Assembly: GCA_030386875.1 (NCBI GenBank)
Contig: CM059568.1
Coordinates: 15,192,316-15,256,315, forward strand
DNA from: Morinoia aosen
Taxonomy: Eukaryota > Arthropoda > Malacostraca > Amphipoda > Talitridae
Length of the DNA: 64,000 bases
Direction of reading: 5' to 3'
Both the position numbers and the translations under genes were made by a program. A model generated the notes under the pieces. The model was not told the DNA's origin. It saw only the letters and a list, made by a program, of their open reading frames with translations, and did no database searches. Within the stretch, counting starts at the first letter, position 1, and each line of letters starts with the position of its first letter. Positions 32,418 to 43,302 of this stretch are shown here, in pieces.

Positions 32418-33240
32418 TTATGGTGGCCAGATAAGATACTCAACTTCATTAGAATATTCCCCATGATAATCTTTAATAACTCTAGCTGTATGGATTGGGG
32501 CATTATCATCTTGAGAGATGGCGTTCACCTCCGGAAACAGTACTTGAACCATAAGAAGATCTTGGTCACCTAAAATTCCTAAATCAACTTGGCTGTTAAT
32601 TCTTCCATGAAGGGAAATCATTGGCCAGGCAGATTTCCAAGAAATAGCACCCCAGATCATCACTGAATCCCCGCCATGTCTTACGGCTGGAAGAAGGCAG
32701 ACTGGATTAGCGGCATCTTTCTGCTGTTTCCAAACGTACACACGGCCGGAGGTCGGAAATAAGGTAAACGATGATTCTTCAGAGAATATCACATTTTTCC
32801 ATTGTTCGACGGGCCAATTCTGGTGATTTCTACACCACTCTAAACGCTTCGAAACATTTGTCTTTCAGAGCAGAGGTTTTGTGATTGCAACTCTTCCGTA
32901 GAATCCAGATTTGTGCAGCTCCTGATAAACAGTGTTTGTAGAAACTGGGCTCTGTAGATGTTCAATGAGGTTTGCAGTGATTTTAAGATCCGTTGTCATG
33001 CGACCCTCTCTAACAATTCGATTTAGAGTCCTACGGTCTCTTTCAGACAACTTCAACTTTTGGCCAGATCTGTGCTTTGCTGAGAAGGTGTTTCCTTCTC
33101 TTTCAAAGGCAGTCATTACTTTTGAGAGAGTACCTCTTGCAGTGTCAAGCATTCGGGCAGTTTCTGTTACACTAGCACCTCCATACGAGCATCAATTTAA
33201 CAATTTAGCCTTTTTGAAAGTCAGAGAGGTATGCCGTTTT
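32418..33240 (-). pseudogene. Tc1-like transposase pseudogene
   Basis: The order on the minus strand is as follows. A paired-type helix-turn-helix (LSDFQKG, and after a frameshift near 33190, GASVTETARMLDTARGTLSKV) is followed by a second DNA-binding part (LSERDRRTLNRIV). Then comes the catalytic core: FSEESSFTLFPTSGRVYVW, GGDSVMIWGAISW and QDDNAPIHTARV. The last motif is cut at IWPP. A Tc1 transposase excises and re-inserts its element at TA. Damage: a stop in the first helix, a frameshift near 33190, one TGA at about 32865 (same frame on both sides), and truncation. The first catalytic position reads Glu (F-S-E-E-S) where the family has Asp. Confidence 0.85.
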
Positions 33241-33432
33241 TATAAGGTTATAATAATTTTTTTCTTCAAGATATATGTAAAAAATAGTCATTTTTATAAC
33301 AAAAAATTGAATAGACACAATAATAAACAATAAAATATTAAAATTTTTCAAGTTTTAATTGTTTATAACATGTTCAAAGAATATGATTCCAAAATGTTAG
33401 GTGTTTCCATTTTTTTGTCCAATCCATGTAGC
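32418..33432 (-). mobile_element. Tc1-like element, 3'-truncated
   Basis: Its 5' end on the minus strand is TACATGGATTGGAC followed by AAAAAAATGGAAACACC at 33432-33402, a form typical of Tc1-type ends. The transposase follows. The element breaks off inside the last catalytic motif at 32418, so the right inverted end and the C-terminus are missing. Confidence 0.8.
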
Positions 33433-33770
33433 TTCAACAAGAACCACCAGACCAGAGTCACTGACTACGAAGACAGTTGAAAGCTACAAGAACAGTAAAA
33501 AAAAACACATGAGCAGATTACCAACGACAAGGAGAACAAAAAAACACAATAACAGTACATTCACAGGTACCCATTACACGAGCAAGTAGTTACAACAACA
33601 ATAACTACAACAGCAATCGGTGGTCATAACAAGAGCAAGTAGGTCCAATAACAGTAATTACCTAGAACCAAAGAAGGTAGCTACAACAACAACAATAATA
33701 TACAGCCACGAAAAGAGCAGGTAGCTAGAGTAACAAGAGGAGCTGCAACAGCAGGGACACCATTCGTTTT
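33433..33770. repeat. degenerate AAC-rich repeat
   Basis: Irregular units of the type GTAGCTACAACAACAA or AAGAGCAAGTAG recur through the interval. Too diverged for a firm period. No gene. Confidence 0.5.
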
Positions 33771-36670
33771 ATTGCTTCAATTAAGCAAGCTGAGCCACGC
33801 AATGGCCGCCGTGAGCCGGCAACTGGCTACTCGAATTGTCTATTTTATTTCATATGGGCGCCGTGTAAGCCTTAATTACACTGTAACCAGCTCTGGAGGT
33901 TGGTTTGCACAGTTTGAGCTTCTCTGAGTAACTCTTCTGCAGTCTGTGAGTCGAGAACCTATGATATCAATGGTGAACAATAGAATACATTTTAGCTCTG
34001 GTCATACGTAACGTATTTGTCTCATGACACACGCAGGTGTGTCAAAATATGTGATGGTGCGCATCGCTTTGTTGTATGACAGTTTGACACACATATGTCT
34101 GCCAAGGATATTTTCCGCAAATCTGCAGTGCATAACGTGAAAGTTTTACTAACTCTGACACACTGTTAGTGATGTTGTTGAGCTATAAATAAGTACAAAT
34201 TTACTTAAAATTGTAAATTTCTTGAGCTTATCTGTAACTTTTATATTAAATTCCTAAGGAAAAAATGTGTTCATTTATTAAACTCGATATTTTTATCGTA
34301 TATATAATGAAAATTTAATTTAACTTCTTTAATTTAAAAAACATGTGTTACAGTTTCTTACTCAGATAGACAAAAATTGATTTGAAAGATTTGATGCATC
34401 TAGATGTGCCAAAATGTTTCTGAGTGGTCAACTTCAGTATATTTTCTCCCCGATTTGCAGTTCTTTAATAAGTCAAGTTTCTTAACGGAGTACTAAAACG
34501 GCCAGTAAACTAGATCAAAAAATTTTCCTAGCCACTAAAAAGGCTGTCAAATTAAGGAGCTTAAGTTGCTGTCAGGAATCTTTGAAACTGAAAACATTTG
34601 CTGAAGTTGTTTCTCATACGGAGACTTTGGGAAAGCCTTGTAAAAGCCGTGTAGCACTCACTGAAAAATTGATTCCTCAGTCCCATCGAAACTGAGCGCT
34701 GCCCTTTGCTTATGTGAAAGCACTGGACGAACCACAGGGCTCTCAGGGGTTTTAAATTTTAATGCCTCGAACCCTCCACACGAAGTTTGAGTGCTGTCAG
34801 GTTTGTGCGAAATCAATATCCGATTTAAAGATCTGGGGTAAAAATGAATAAGCCACTGACTATGGAAATACTTATTCATCAAAATCCTGTCCATTGCTTT
34901 CAATGACTTCATTCCACATTTCTACAAATTTATAAACGCCTCGCTCGTAAAATTCTGTAGGTTTGGAATAAAAATACAAATGCAACTCTTTTTCAATCTC
35001 TTCACTTGTTAACTCAAGTTCACTAAGATGGTTCTGTTATCCTCGAAACAAATAGAAACTAGAAGCAGGTTGCATGGGCCACGTCTAACTGTCCTATATT
35101 TGTCTTAGTGGTAACTGTTGGATTCTTGAACACAAGAACATCTGACTAATCGGAATCAAGAGTTTTTGGATGACCTTTCTTCATTTGGCTCTTCTTGTAA
35201 AGTGAAATCACTCCTTCGAAAACGGGAAAACCATCTCCTGCTACTTCTTCCATTCACTACATTATCCCCATGAGTGTTCTAAATTTCGCTGCCACACTTG
35301 TGTTAATACCTTTATGAAACTCGTACAGTAGAACACTTCTTATGTGACCTGTAGATTTGGCAAACATGGATGTCATTTGGTTTTAAATATGAATGTTATA
35401 GAAATAAAAATTGAAAAAATCGTTTAGTTAAGTTACATAATGTATTACACTTTTAAAAAATGTAAATAATTGACAAATCCTTGTTAAACATTCGTTTTAA
35501 AAATTAAACATTACTTTAGCACCCACTTGATATTGATCACAAAGTCATGGTGGCCTTCATGAAGGGCAAGTCCTATCGTCATAAGAAACTGGGAGGCGCA
35601 ATGAGTCTGTGTTAATATTAATTTTAGAGTGTTTTTATAATTGTGTAATGGGATAAGAGCGAGTGTTGAAGAATTTGAGTGGAATCTACCGTTCAAATAC
35701 TGCTAAACTGTAAGCACGACGAGCTTCCAACACACTTAGCAGTGCAGTTCGGTTGGTGACAAAAGTACTGAAATGTAACTGCGTCAACATCAGTTAAAGA
35801 TATATACTTGTAAAATATCTAGGGCGTTCTGTAAGAACCATAAATGAATCTGCATCTCATTGCTCCTTTCTTTGTATCAGGTCAGGACATTATTCCGGTT
35901 GACTGTGGAGAAATTGAACGATTGTAGAACTACTCATGACCAATACAGTGTATGGAGTAGGGCTTAAATCAGTAGGATATATGCGAGACTCGTCATTAAA
36001 TGTAGTAATTGCCCAAATAATTGTCTCGTAAACTGCTGTTCTATGCTTCCTCCAGTTTTGCTTTGTTCAATTAACGGATTAAATTCCCATGCAATTCACC
36101 CTTGAACTAACTCAATCAACGACGAAACTTCTATAGCCAGAGTCAGTCCTTTTTGAAACCCCAAAGTGCTTCTCTTCCAAGTAAAAGTGTTTGAGCTATA
36201 ACCTAAAACTTCATTAACAATCTCCGGGCTGAAATATGTTTCATCTTCATGATGTTCTTCCTGTGTAGCGTAGAAGGAAAGAGCCCGGACGACTCGAGAA
36301 GCGTGATGATGGTTCGAAGGAACCCGGATAAAATGATGCGGTAGTGGAAGCTGCGTCATTTTCTTAAATTATACGGCGTCTCATACTGCGCCATTTGAAG
36401 CGATAGGCACGGAGGAGAGGCGTCGCGAACAGTGCTATTCACGATCATAGCCACGGAGGGAAAATGATGCGCAGGTTCCACAGAGAGACAAGCGAGATTA
36501 CATGACAGTCTCAGCGATGAAAAAGAAATCCTGGGAGGCATCGTCATGCGATGCTTGACGGGTTACCGTCACGTTACGTGACTGTAATAGCCAAGAGATT
36601 GCTTTCAACGTCACGTGGCTTGGGCAAATCAACGGTGATGTGATTGCAATTTGTGCAACCTGAGATAACA
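33771..36670. other. non-coding, no gene supported
   Basis: The longest gene-free stretch between the Tc1 remnant and the 29-bp array. Around 34026-34100 it has TGACACACGCAGGTGTGTCA and TTTGACACACATATG, related to the palindromes of the MITE at 46038. Short open frames (for example 36096-36359, minus) have no recognisable content or splice context. Confidence 0.45.
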
Positions 36671-37755
36671 TTTTGTAAATATGGAAGTATGCCATACCAT
36701 ATTGTAAATATGGAAGTATGCCATACCATATTGTAAATATGGAAGTATGCCATACCATATTGTAAATATGGAAGTATGCCATAACATATTGTAAATATGG
36801 AAGTATGCCATACCATATTGTAAATACGGAAGTATGCCATACCATTTGTAAATATGGATGTATGCCATACCATTTTGTAAACATGGAAGTATGCCATACC
36901 ATATTGTAAATATGGAAGTATGCCATACCATATTGTAAATATGGAAGTATGTCATACCGTATTGTAAATACGGAAGTATGCCATACCATATTGTAAATAC
37001 GGAAGTATGCCATACCATTTGTAAATATGGATGTATGCCATACCATTTTGTAAACATGGAAGTATGCCATACCGTATTGTAAATATGGAAGTATGCCATC
37101 CCATATTGTAAATATGGAAGTATGCCATACCATTTTGTAAACATGGAAGTATGCCATACCATATTGTAAATATGGAAGTATGTCATACCGTATTGTAAAT
37201 ATGGAAGTATGCCATACCATATTGTAAATACGGAAGTATGCCATACCATTTGTAAATATGGATGTATGCCATACCATTTTGTAAACATGGAAGTATGCCA
37301 TACCATATTGTAAATATGGAAGTATGCCATCCCATATTGTAAATATGGAAGTATGCCATACCGTATTGTAAATATGGAAGTATGCCATACCATATTGTAA
37401 ATACGGAAGTATGCTATACCATTTGTAAATATGGATGTATGCCATACCATTTTGTAAACATGGAAGTATGCCATACCATATTGTAAATATGGAAGTATGC
37501 CATCCCATATTGTAAATATGGAAGTATGCCATACCGTATTGTAAATATGGAAGTATGCCATACCATATTGTAAATACGGAAGTATGCTATACCATTTGTA
37601 AATATGGAAGTATGCCATACCATTTTGTAAATATGGAAGTATGCCATACCATATTGTAAATACGGAAGTATGCTATACCATTTGTAAATATGGAAGTATG
37701 CCATACCATTTTGTAAATATGGAAGTATGCCATACCATATTGTAAAAATGGTATG
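36671..37755. repeat. 29-bp palindromic minisatellite, about 38 copies
   Basis: The unit is CCATATTGTAAATATGG plus AAGTATGCCATA. The first 17 bases form an inverted repeat (CCATAT, 5-base loop, ATATGG). A 28-bp variant unit, followed by GATGTATGCC, marks higher-order blocks starting near 36841, 37014, 37245 and 37418. These spacings (173, 231, 173) equal 6, 8 and 6 units. Open frames on the minus strand, rich in Trp, Tyr and His, arise from the repeat and are not called as genes. Confidence 0.92.
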
Positions 37756-38990
37756 GGGGCTTCGCTGAAGAAGGAATTTGAGTTTGCTCAAATTACCATC
37801 CGAATGCTGTGATACCTGTGTAGCAAAATCAAAATTACGATCTAAAACCATGAATATTACGATCTAAGTCCGAGGTAGAATGGGTTTCTCTAAAAGAGTT
37901 AAAATCGTCTCTAGGTCGTATTTTTCGAGATTTTCTATATACAGTACCTTCAATTGAAACGCGCTATGGCGTATAAAATTTTAGATATTTTACAAATATT
38001 GCTACATTATTTTTAATAATGATTATTATAAATTCGACGTATCCTGCGAAGTTCAGGTTTTTTATTTTTCTATAAAGTAAAAACTGATAGAGTGGTGAAT
38101 TTAGTAGAACTGTTTCATGCTGAAGGGCATATATAGATACTATTTCATTGTTGACGGATACTTAATACATTGTTCGAAGGAAATTATTTATTTTGTTGCT
38201 CTCCCAAATAATTTTCGGTAACCATTTTCTGTATGTCAGAATTTTCGACGTACGATGTAACATCATTTTTTTCTTGTTCCATTTTAAAATCATACAGCAG
38301 TCTTTCATTTCTTCATTTATTTATTGACATCGCAATTTTGATAATTAATTGGGATTCAATGACCGAAATTTTATACTTCGCTACTTATTTTTAAGATGAA
38401 ATTTTTTGAAGGTTTGAAACGAGATTTTACACAGGATCGGGAGTGAAATAAAAATTGAAAAACTCACACTTTTGATTTCCTTGTTGTCTTTCTGTTATAC
38501 TATCCCTTTTCTAGTCGCATTGAAATTCTAATATTTTCTAACCTTGATATCACTACTTCAAGCTATTTCTTGTCAAATTCTCGAAGCATAAAACCTCCCA
38601 GAGTAAAAGAACAGAAGCGACTTGTATTACTTTACCAGGAGAATCATATTCAACATTCGAAGCTCCGTAGTGGCAAAACCTTCGCTGTACTCTCAAGAAA
38701 TTTTGTTAAGTCAATGTTTGCTTTCGTTCAATCAATTCTTGGGAACTGGGCCGCGGCAAATAGCACGGGAAAAATCAGCGTCTAGCAAATACAAAGTTTC
38801 CAATCTCAGGAATTCCTCCATTTGAATTCAATTGAAACTTCGGAGAGCCGCGGCGAAAACAATTTTCAGGAAGTTTTGAGGCGCTAGGAGCGCTAGACAA
38901 AACTCGGCCAGATCAGCAAGCGATACTGCAGCTGCGGAGGCAAAAGAATATGTGGACTTCGTGGGTCCCTTCGACCGCCAACCTCAGGGG
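37756..38990. other. non-coding, no gene seen
   Basis: Spacer between two tandem arrays. Nothing supported. Confidence 0.4.
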
Positions 38991-40140
38991 GTATTTGATT
39001 GGGGCTCTCAGCAGCGCATTTGCTATTTTAGGAAATTCAATTATGCCAACGTTTTCAATTACCCTGGGACATTCAGTGAATACAATCCCACGGCATTCAG
39101 TTATTTTAGGAAATTCAGTAATACCAAGGCTTTTAATTACTCTGGGACATTCAGCTACGTCAAATCATTTTTTAAGATATTCATTTACGCCAAGGCATTC
39201 AGTTACCCTTGGAAATATAGTTACGCAAAGGCATTCAGTTACCCTAGGAAATTTAGTTACGCCAAGACATTCGTCACCAAATGGAAATCCAGTTACGCCA
39301 AGGCATTCAGTTACCCTTGGAAATATAGTTACGCAAAGGCATTCAGTTACCCTAGGAAATTTAGTTACGCCAAGACATTCGTCACCAAATGGAAATCTAG
39401 TTACGCAAAGGCATTCAGTTACCCTAGGAAATCTAGTAACGCCAAGGCATTCAGTTATCCTATGGAAATCTAGTTACGCCAAGGCATTCAGTTACCCTAT
39501 GGAAATCTAGTTACGCCATGGCATTCAGTTACCCTATGGAAATCTAGTTACGCCAAGGCATTGTTATACTGGGACATTCAGCCACGGCAAGGCATTCAAT
39601 TATTCTGGGAGATTCAGTTACACCAAGGCATTCAGTTATCCAAAGACATTCAGCTACGATTAAACATACAGTTAACTGAGGCATTCATTTTTCTTTATTC
39701 ATTCAGCTACTCGAAAATATTCAGTAACCAGGAGATATTCAGCTACACGAATTCATTCCACCACCCTTAAATCAAAGTAAGGGATTCAGTTAGAATGAGT
39801 TATCTACAGACTCTGAGATGTACATACGATTGCCCTAAGGCATTCAGCTACCTCTTAGCACTTAGTTACCTTGAGCTACTAAATAACCCTGAGACGTTCA
39901 GGTATTGCGATGTACTCGCTATTCAGCTACTCTGAGATATACAGTTATAACGAGTATTCTATTACCTGGAAGCGTTTAACCTCCATAAGGCATACGATTA
40001 CTTTAAAGTTTTCGGTTCCACTGATACATTTAGGGATCCAGAGGGATTCAATTACATTGAAGTATTCAGTCACCCTGATGCATTTAAAGATTCAGAGACA
40101 TTCGATTACTTTCAAATACTCAATTGCCCATAGTTATTTG
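38991..40140. repeat. 36-bp minisatellite with decaying edges
   Basis: The core (about 39180-39560) repeats GGCATTCAGTTACCC and GGAAATTTAGTTACGCCAA with a 36-bp period (12 codons). Each unit looks like two related 18-mers, both containing a form of ATTCAGTTAC. On both sides (39000-39180 and 39560-40140) ever more diverged ATTCAG(C/T)TAC motifs continue, as expected of an old array whose centre has been re-homogenised. Confidence 0.85.
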
Positions 40141-40462
40141 GTTAAAATACTATATTCAATCATAAATGCTTATTTCATAGAATTATTGCAGGGTTTCAGG
40201 CCCCAACTTGAAATAGAGCTGTGTTATGCCATTAAAATTTTTAAGCCCATTTACGAGTCAAAAGTTTTGACTGGGTGAGAGCATGCAAAAATTTACGCTC
40301 TGCAATTTCAAAAGAACAAGAAAAGAACTTGATGTTCAGTAACATACAGGGTGCGTTAGGTATCTGACACCTTACGCACTTTTCGAAAAACAGAAAATGA
40401 AACTGCCAATCGTTGAAACTTACAGTGTCTTGATACAAACAAATATAACATTAACCTTTGTT

Positions 40463-40556
40463 TTACTCTATTTTTCCTCCCTCAGCTTCTATCACCGACT
40501 CCATTCGAGTCCGAAAGCGACTGCAAGCTTTGATCAGGTGGTCTTTATTTCGGTCC
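40463..40556 (-). pseudogene. mariner-like transposase, C-terminal end
   Basis: The minus-strand frame ends KACSRFRTRMESVIEAEGG and three further residues, the usual finish of Tc1/mariner-type transposases. It is separated from the preceding catalytic part by the inserted element. Confidence 0.68.
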
Positions 40557-41739
40557 TTCCCAATTGAAATTCTGAGCCTTTTACAGATCGTTTTCAGGCA
40601 GTTATAAGCCAAGAGTTTAGTCGTTTTCGAGCAGTAAATTAGCCTTTTTCGGAGCAAATGTCTAGTATTTTTAGCCCATTTAAACGGCTATTTCTGGGTA
40701 TCGAAACGGCTAATGCAACGGCCATTTTGGGCTTCTCTACTACTTGAACGAGGCTATTCACGACCATTTTTGGCTTTTCCATTGCTTGGTCGAGTCTCGT
40801 CTTGGCCTTTTTGGGCTTCCTTACTGCTTGATCAAGGCTAATACCGGCCCTTTTGGGCTTCCTTACTGCTTGATCAAGGCTAATACCGGCCTTATTAGGC
40901 TTCCGTACGACTTATAGTGGGCCTTGCAACGACCTCAAAGAGCTCCAACGTCAGATTTTTTATACGATATAAAGAGTTTGTAAGGCCGGGTCTTGTGGCT
41001 GCTTCGCCTCGTGAGTTCCGATTTGAGGAGAGTGAAGCAGCGGACTTACGTTTATACTTCTCCAGCTGTAGGTATCGATGATAAGCGGCGGAGAAGTGGG
41101 AACTTTTTCTAAAATAAATTTACATTGGTATATATTAAGATTACTGAACATAGAAGGACTAGAATCGAGGTTTGAGGGGTAACTACGGTAAAGCACTACA
41201 AGTTGAATGCTCAGCGTTCGACAACCCAAGTGTTCCAACAGTTATAAGCTATCATTCATATTTATTTTATATAATGCATTAATAAAGTGCCAATTTGATG
41301 TTATGCTCAGCAGTTAGCTTTTCTATCCTAGTTTTCATGTTGACTGGATTAATTATTTATAGTATTGTTGAAGATGTTTAACGAACCTTACCTAATCTAA
41401 CTTAACTAAGTTAGGTTAGTTGAAATTCATTTAGTTCTTTACATTTACTGAAGTAATACGACTTGTACAACATTTACGATTACGAGTCTTTTTACAATCT
41501 ATTACGCGTCCAAATAGGGGTCGTCGAAAAGGCTTGAAAACGACTTAAAACGACCCGAATGAGCCCGCAAACAGCCATTGACTAGACCTATATAAGGCCA
41601 GTTGAATGAAGAGCCCTTTTCAAGCCCTAATAGGCCAAGTATAGGTAGGAGTCGGTTTGAAGTCGTGATTTTTGGCCCTTTTGGGCCGTTTTCGACCTTT
41701 TACGACTAATTTACTACCTGAAAAGGGCGATAATTTTCA
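40557..41739. mobile_element. inverted-repeat element inside the mariner-like element
   Basis: Ends are CCCAATTGAAA and TTTTCAATTGGG. Further in, AGTAAATTAG, CGTTTTCGA and GGCC(N)TTTTGGGC motifs are mirrored on the two sides. It splits the transposase reading frame just after the WPPNSPDLN region. The interior has no coding frame. The type of element is unknown to me; it could be a MITE. Confidence 0.6.
40710..40905. repeat. 42-bp tandem repeat
   Basis: TTGGGCTTCCTTACTGC and the following bases occur at 40811 and 40853 almost identically, with diverged units upstream to about 40710. It lies in the left arm of the inverted-repeat element. Confidence 0.75.
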
Positions 41740-41759
41740 ATTGGGTTCATAGCTCGGGC

Positions 41760-42292
41760 TATAACTTCCATACGAGAGGATTTAGTGTAATGGGGATACT
41801 TATTAACTTCCTTTTCAGCGACGCCCTACACTTAATAATCCAAAGATTAAGGTCTGGAGAGTTAGGAGGCCATAAGTTTATTGTGACATGATCATGAAAA
41901 TTCTCGGCCATCCAATCCTGGGGTTTGAGAGCCTTATGAGATGGACCCGAATCTTATTGGAAGACATAGGCCCTGTGGAATAAAATGAGGAGGCGTGATG
42001 TGCCCTTCACTTCTAACAACTCTGAAAACCATCACTGTTGCAGGAAACTTCGTGTTCTGAGTGAGTCAGTGCGTTGACAGTGCTGTTTTCTCTTGCCCGT
42101 GACCCATTCATCTCCATTGTTTTCATTCATCTTCTTTTTAACTTTGCAAACGAAAGATCTGGCGACTTTTAAAAATTTTAAAATTTTTAATTTGCTGTGT
42201 TTCGCATTTATAGACACTATTTCAGCGTGTCTTTTCATTTCATTAGTTAAAGCAGTACCTGCTATGGAATCTTCCAAAATAAAAAAATACAT
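41760..42292 (-). pseudogene. mariner-like transposase, N-terminal HTH and last catalytic motif
   Basis: The frame 42292-42032 has a helix-turn-helix-like stretch (KILKFLKVARSFVCKVKKKM). Shortly after, at about 41905-41760, comes HVTINLWPPNSPDLNLW, which carries the third catalytic Asp. The first two catalytic Asp and the sequence around them are missing. The coding remains total about 650 bases against about 1 kb for the family, so the element was internally deleted. A stop follows the segment ending in V-W-K-L. Confidence 0.7.
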
Positions 42293-42357
42293 TAATTATG
42301 ATCAGGTTAGTTTAAATTACAAAAATATAAGTGTCCTTTGATACTATACACACCCTG

Positions 42358-42703
42358 TTTAATATATGTATACATTATATATATATTGCTTAGTAAAAAA
42401 ATAACAAAATAAAGCTATATTCGTTTTGGACCAGCTTTTTACTTTATTTCACAATCTTTCTGAAACAATAAATGGTCACCGGAAAATTCAAAACATAAAA
42501 ATCGATATTACGATACGTATCGGCGTACTTTCGCTTTGTCAAACACTAGATTGCAGCTGACTAGATTTGTTGTTTCCATACTGGGTGCTGGCTGCAGTGT
42601 GATCTCTTGAAGATTCGCTGAGCAGGTTGACTTCTACAGGCTGGCGCCTTCGGAAGTACACTATAGACAAAAATCTGTAAATTAATCGGAGCCGTAAAAA
42701 AAC
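42358..42703. other. non-coding, no gene seen
   Basis: AT-rich sequence right of the mariner-like element. Nothing supported. Confidence 0.4.
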
Positions 42704-42886
42704 ATGAGAAATATAATGCAACCCACAACTGGTGAATACAGCCCGGGGGACATGTACGGAACAGTAAAACTGCACAAAACTGGCCATCCGTTACGGTTGA
42801 TCATATCCCAAGTTCTTACTCCTGTACATGAGATAGCAAAGCAACTTAGTAGAATAATATCTCCGTACTTACCGGCTAAATACTAA
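42704..42886 (+). pseudogene. Penelope-like reverse transcriptase fragment
   Basis: About 60 codons contain PGDMYGTVKLHKTGHPLRLI and ISQVLTPVHEIAKQL. These match the conserved early block of Penelope-like reverse transcriptases, where a G-x-x-K-x-H-K-x-x-x-P-x-R-x-I-x-S pattern is typical. The frame ends at TAA after YLPAKY, and neither the catalytic Y-x-D-D nor the GIY-YIG endonuclease is present. An isolated scrap with no neighbours of the same kind. Confidence 0.68.
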
Positions 42887-43082
42887 ATCAGCTGTTTTAT
42901 CACTATCTTGTTTCACCACTTTCATTAGATGTTTTTCTCGTACACTAGACTTGCTTCAGCCTCATGTACTGTATCTGCTGAGGATCGATGATCGTGAATT
43001 AATGACGAAACTTTGTAGGGCAAAATTTCGTGAAATTAACTTAGATGGTTAAGCACTCTTGCTTGAAATCATTACTGTATAT

Positions 43083-43294
43083 CAGTGGTCTCCAAACTAC
43101 GACTCGCTTGCCAAATCAGGTTGCCAGTGTGATCAATCTTAGCAAATTTAGCAAGCGTAGGGTCGCTCAAGGCTCGGACTTGCGACTACTCTAAAAATTA
43201 TTGATAATGGCTGAAAAATTAAAACGGTTATGGCCCTCCGAACTTACCGGAGTAATCAGTATGGCCCCAAGGCTGGAAAGCTTGGAAACCACTG
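43083..43294. mobile_element. hAT-like MITE
   Basis: Starts CAGTGGTCTCCAAACTACG and ends with the complement of CAGTGGTTTCCAAGC. Flanks CTGTATAT and CTGAAGAT agree at 6 of 8 positions and fit a decayed 8-bp target duplication. The ends resemble the CAGNGGTTCCCAAA form common to hAT elements. 212 bp, no coding. Confidence 0.7.
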
Positions 43295-43302
43295 CTGAAG
43301 AT

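Larger units (their letters stand above)
40347..42357 (-). mobile_element. mariner-like element, internally deleted and split
   Basis: CAGGGTGCGTTAGGTATC at 40347 is mirrored at 42357, whose complement reads CAGGGTGTGTATAGTATC. A TA precedes the left end; the right flank is TT, perhaps a decayed TA. The minus strand encodes transposase pieces. An inverted-repeat element (40557-41739) splits the last part. Confidence 0.72.

Noticed and set aside
36498..37851. Minus-strand frames of more than 300 codons with repeated Trp, Tyr and His.
   Set aside because: They follow the 29-bp array exactly and exist in several frames at once; no start context, flanking coding sequence or splice sites.
38952..39000. 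Peptide beginning MDFVGPFDRQPQG, reminiscent of a retroviral-type integrase motif.
   Set aside because: Only a few residues match, with no further integrase sequence on either side; it runs into the 36-bp array.
41385..41430. TTAGGTTAG-like sequence resembling the arthropod telomere repeat.
   Set aside because: Only one to two units, in a short palindrome; not a telomeric array.
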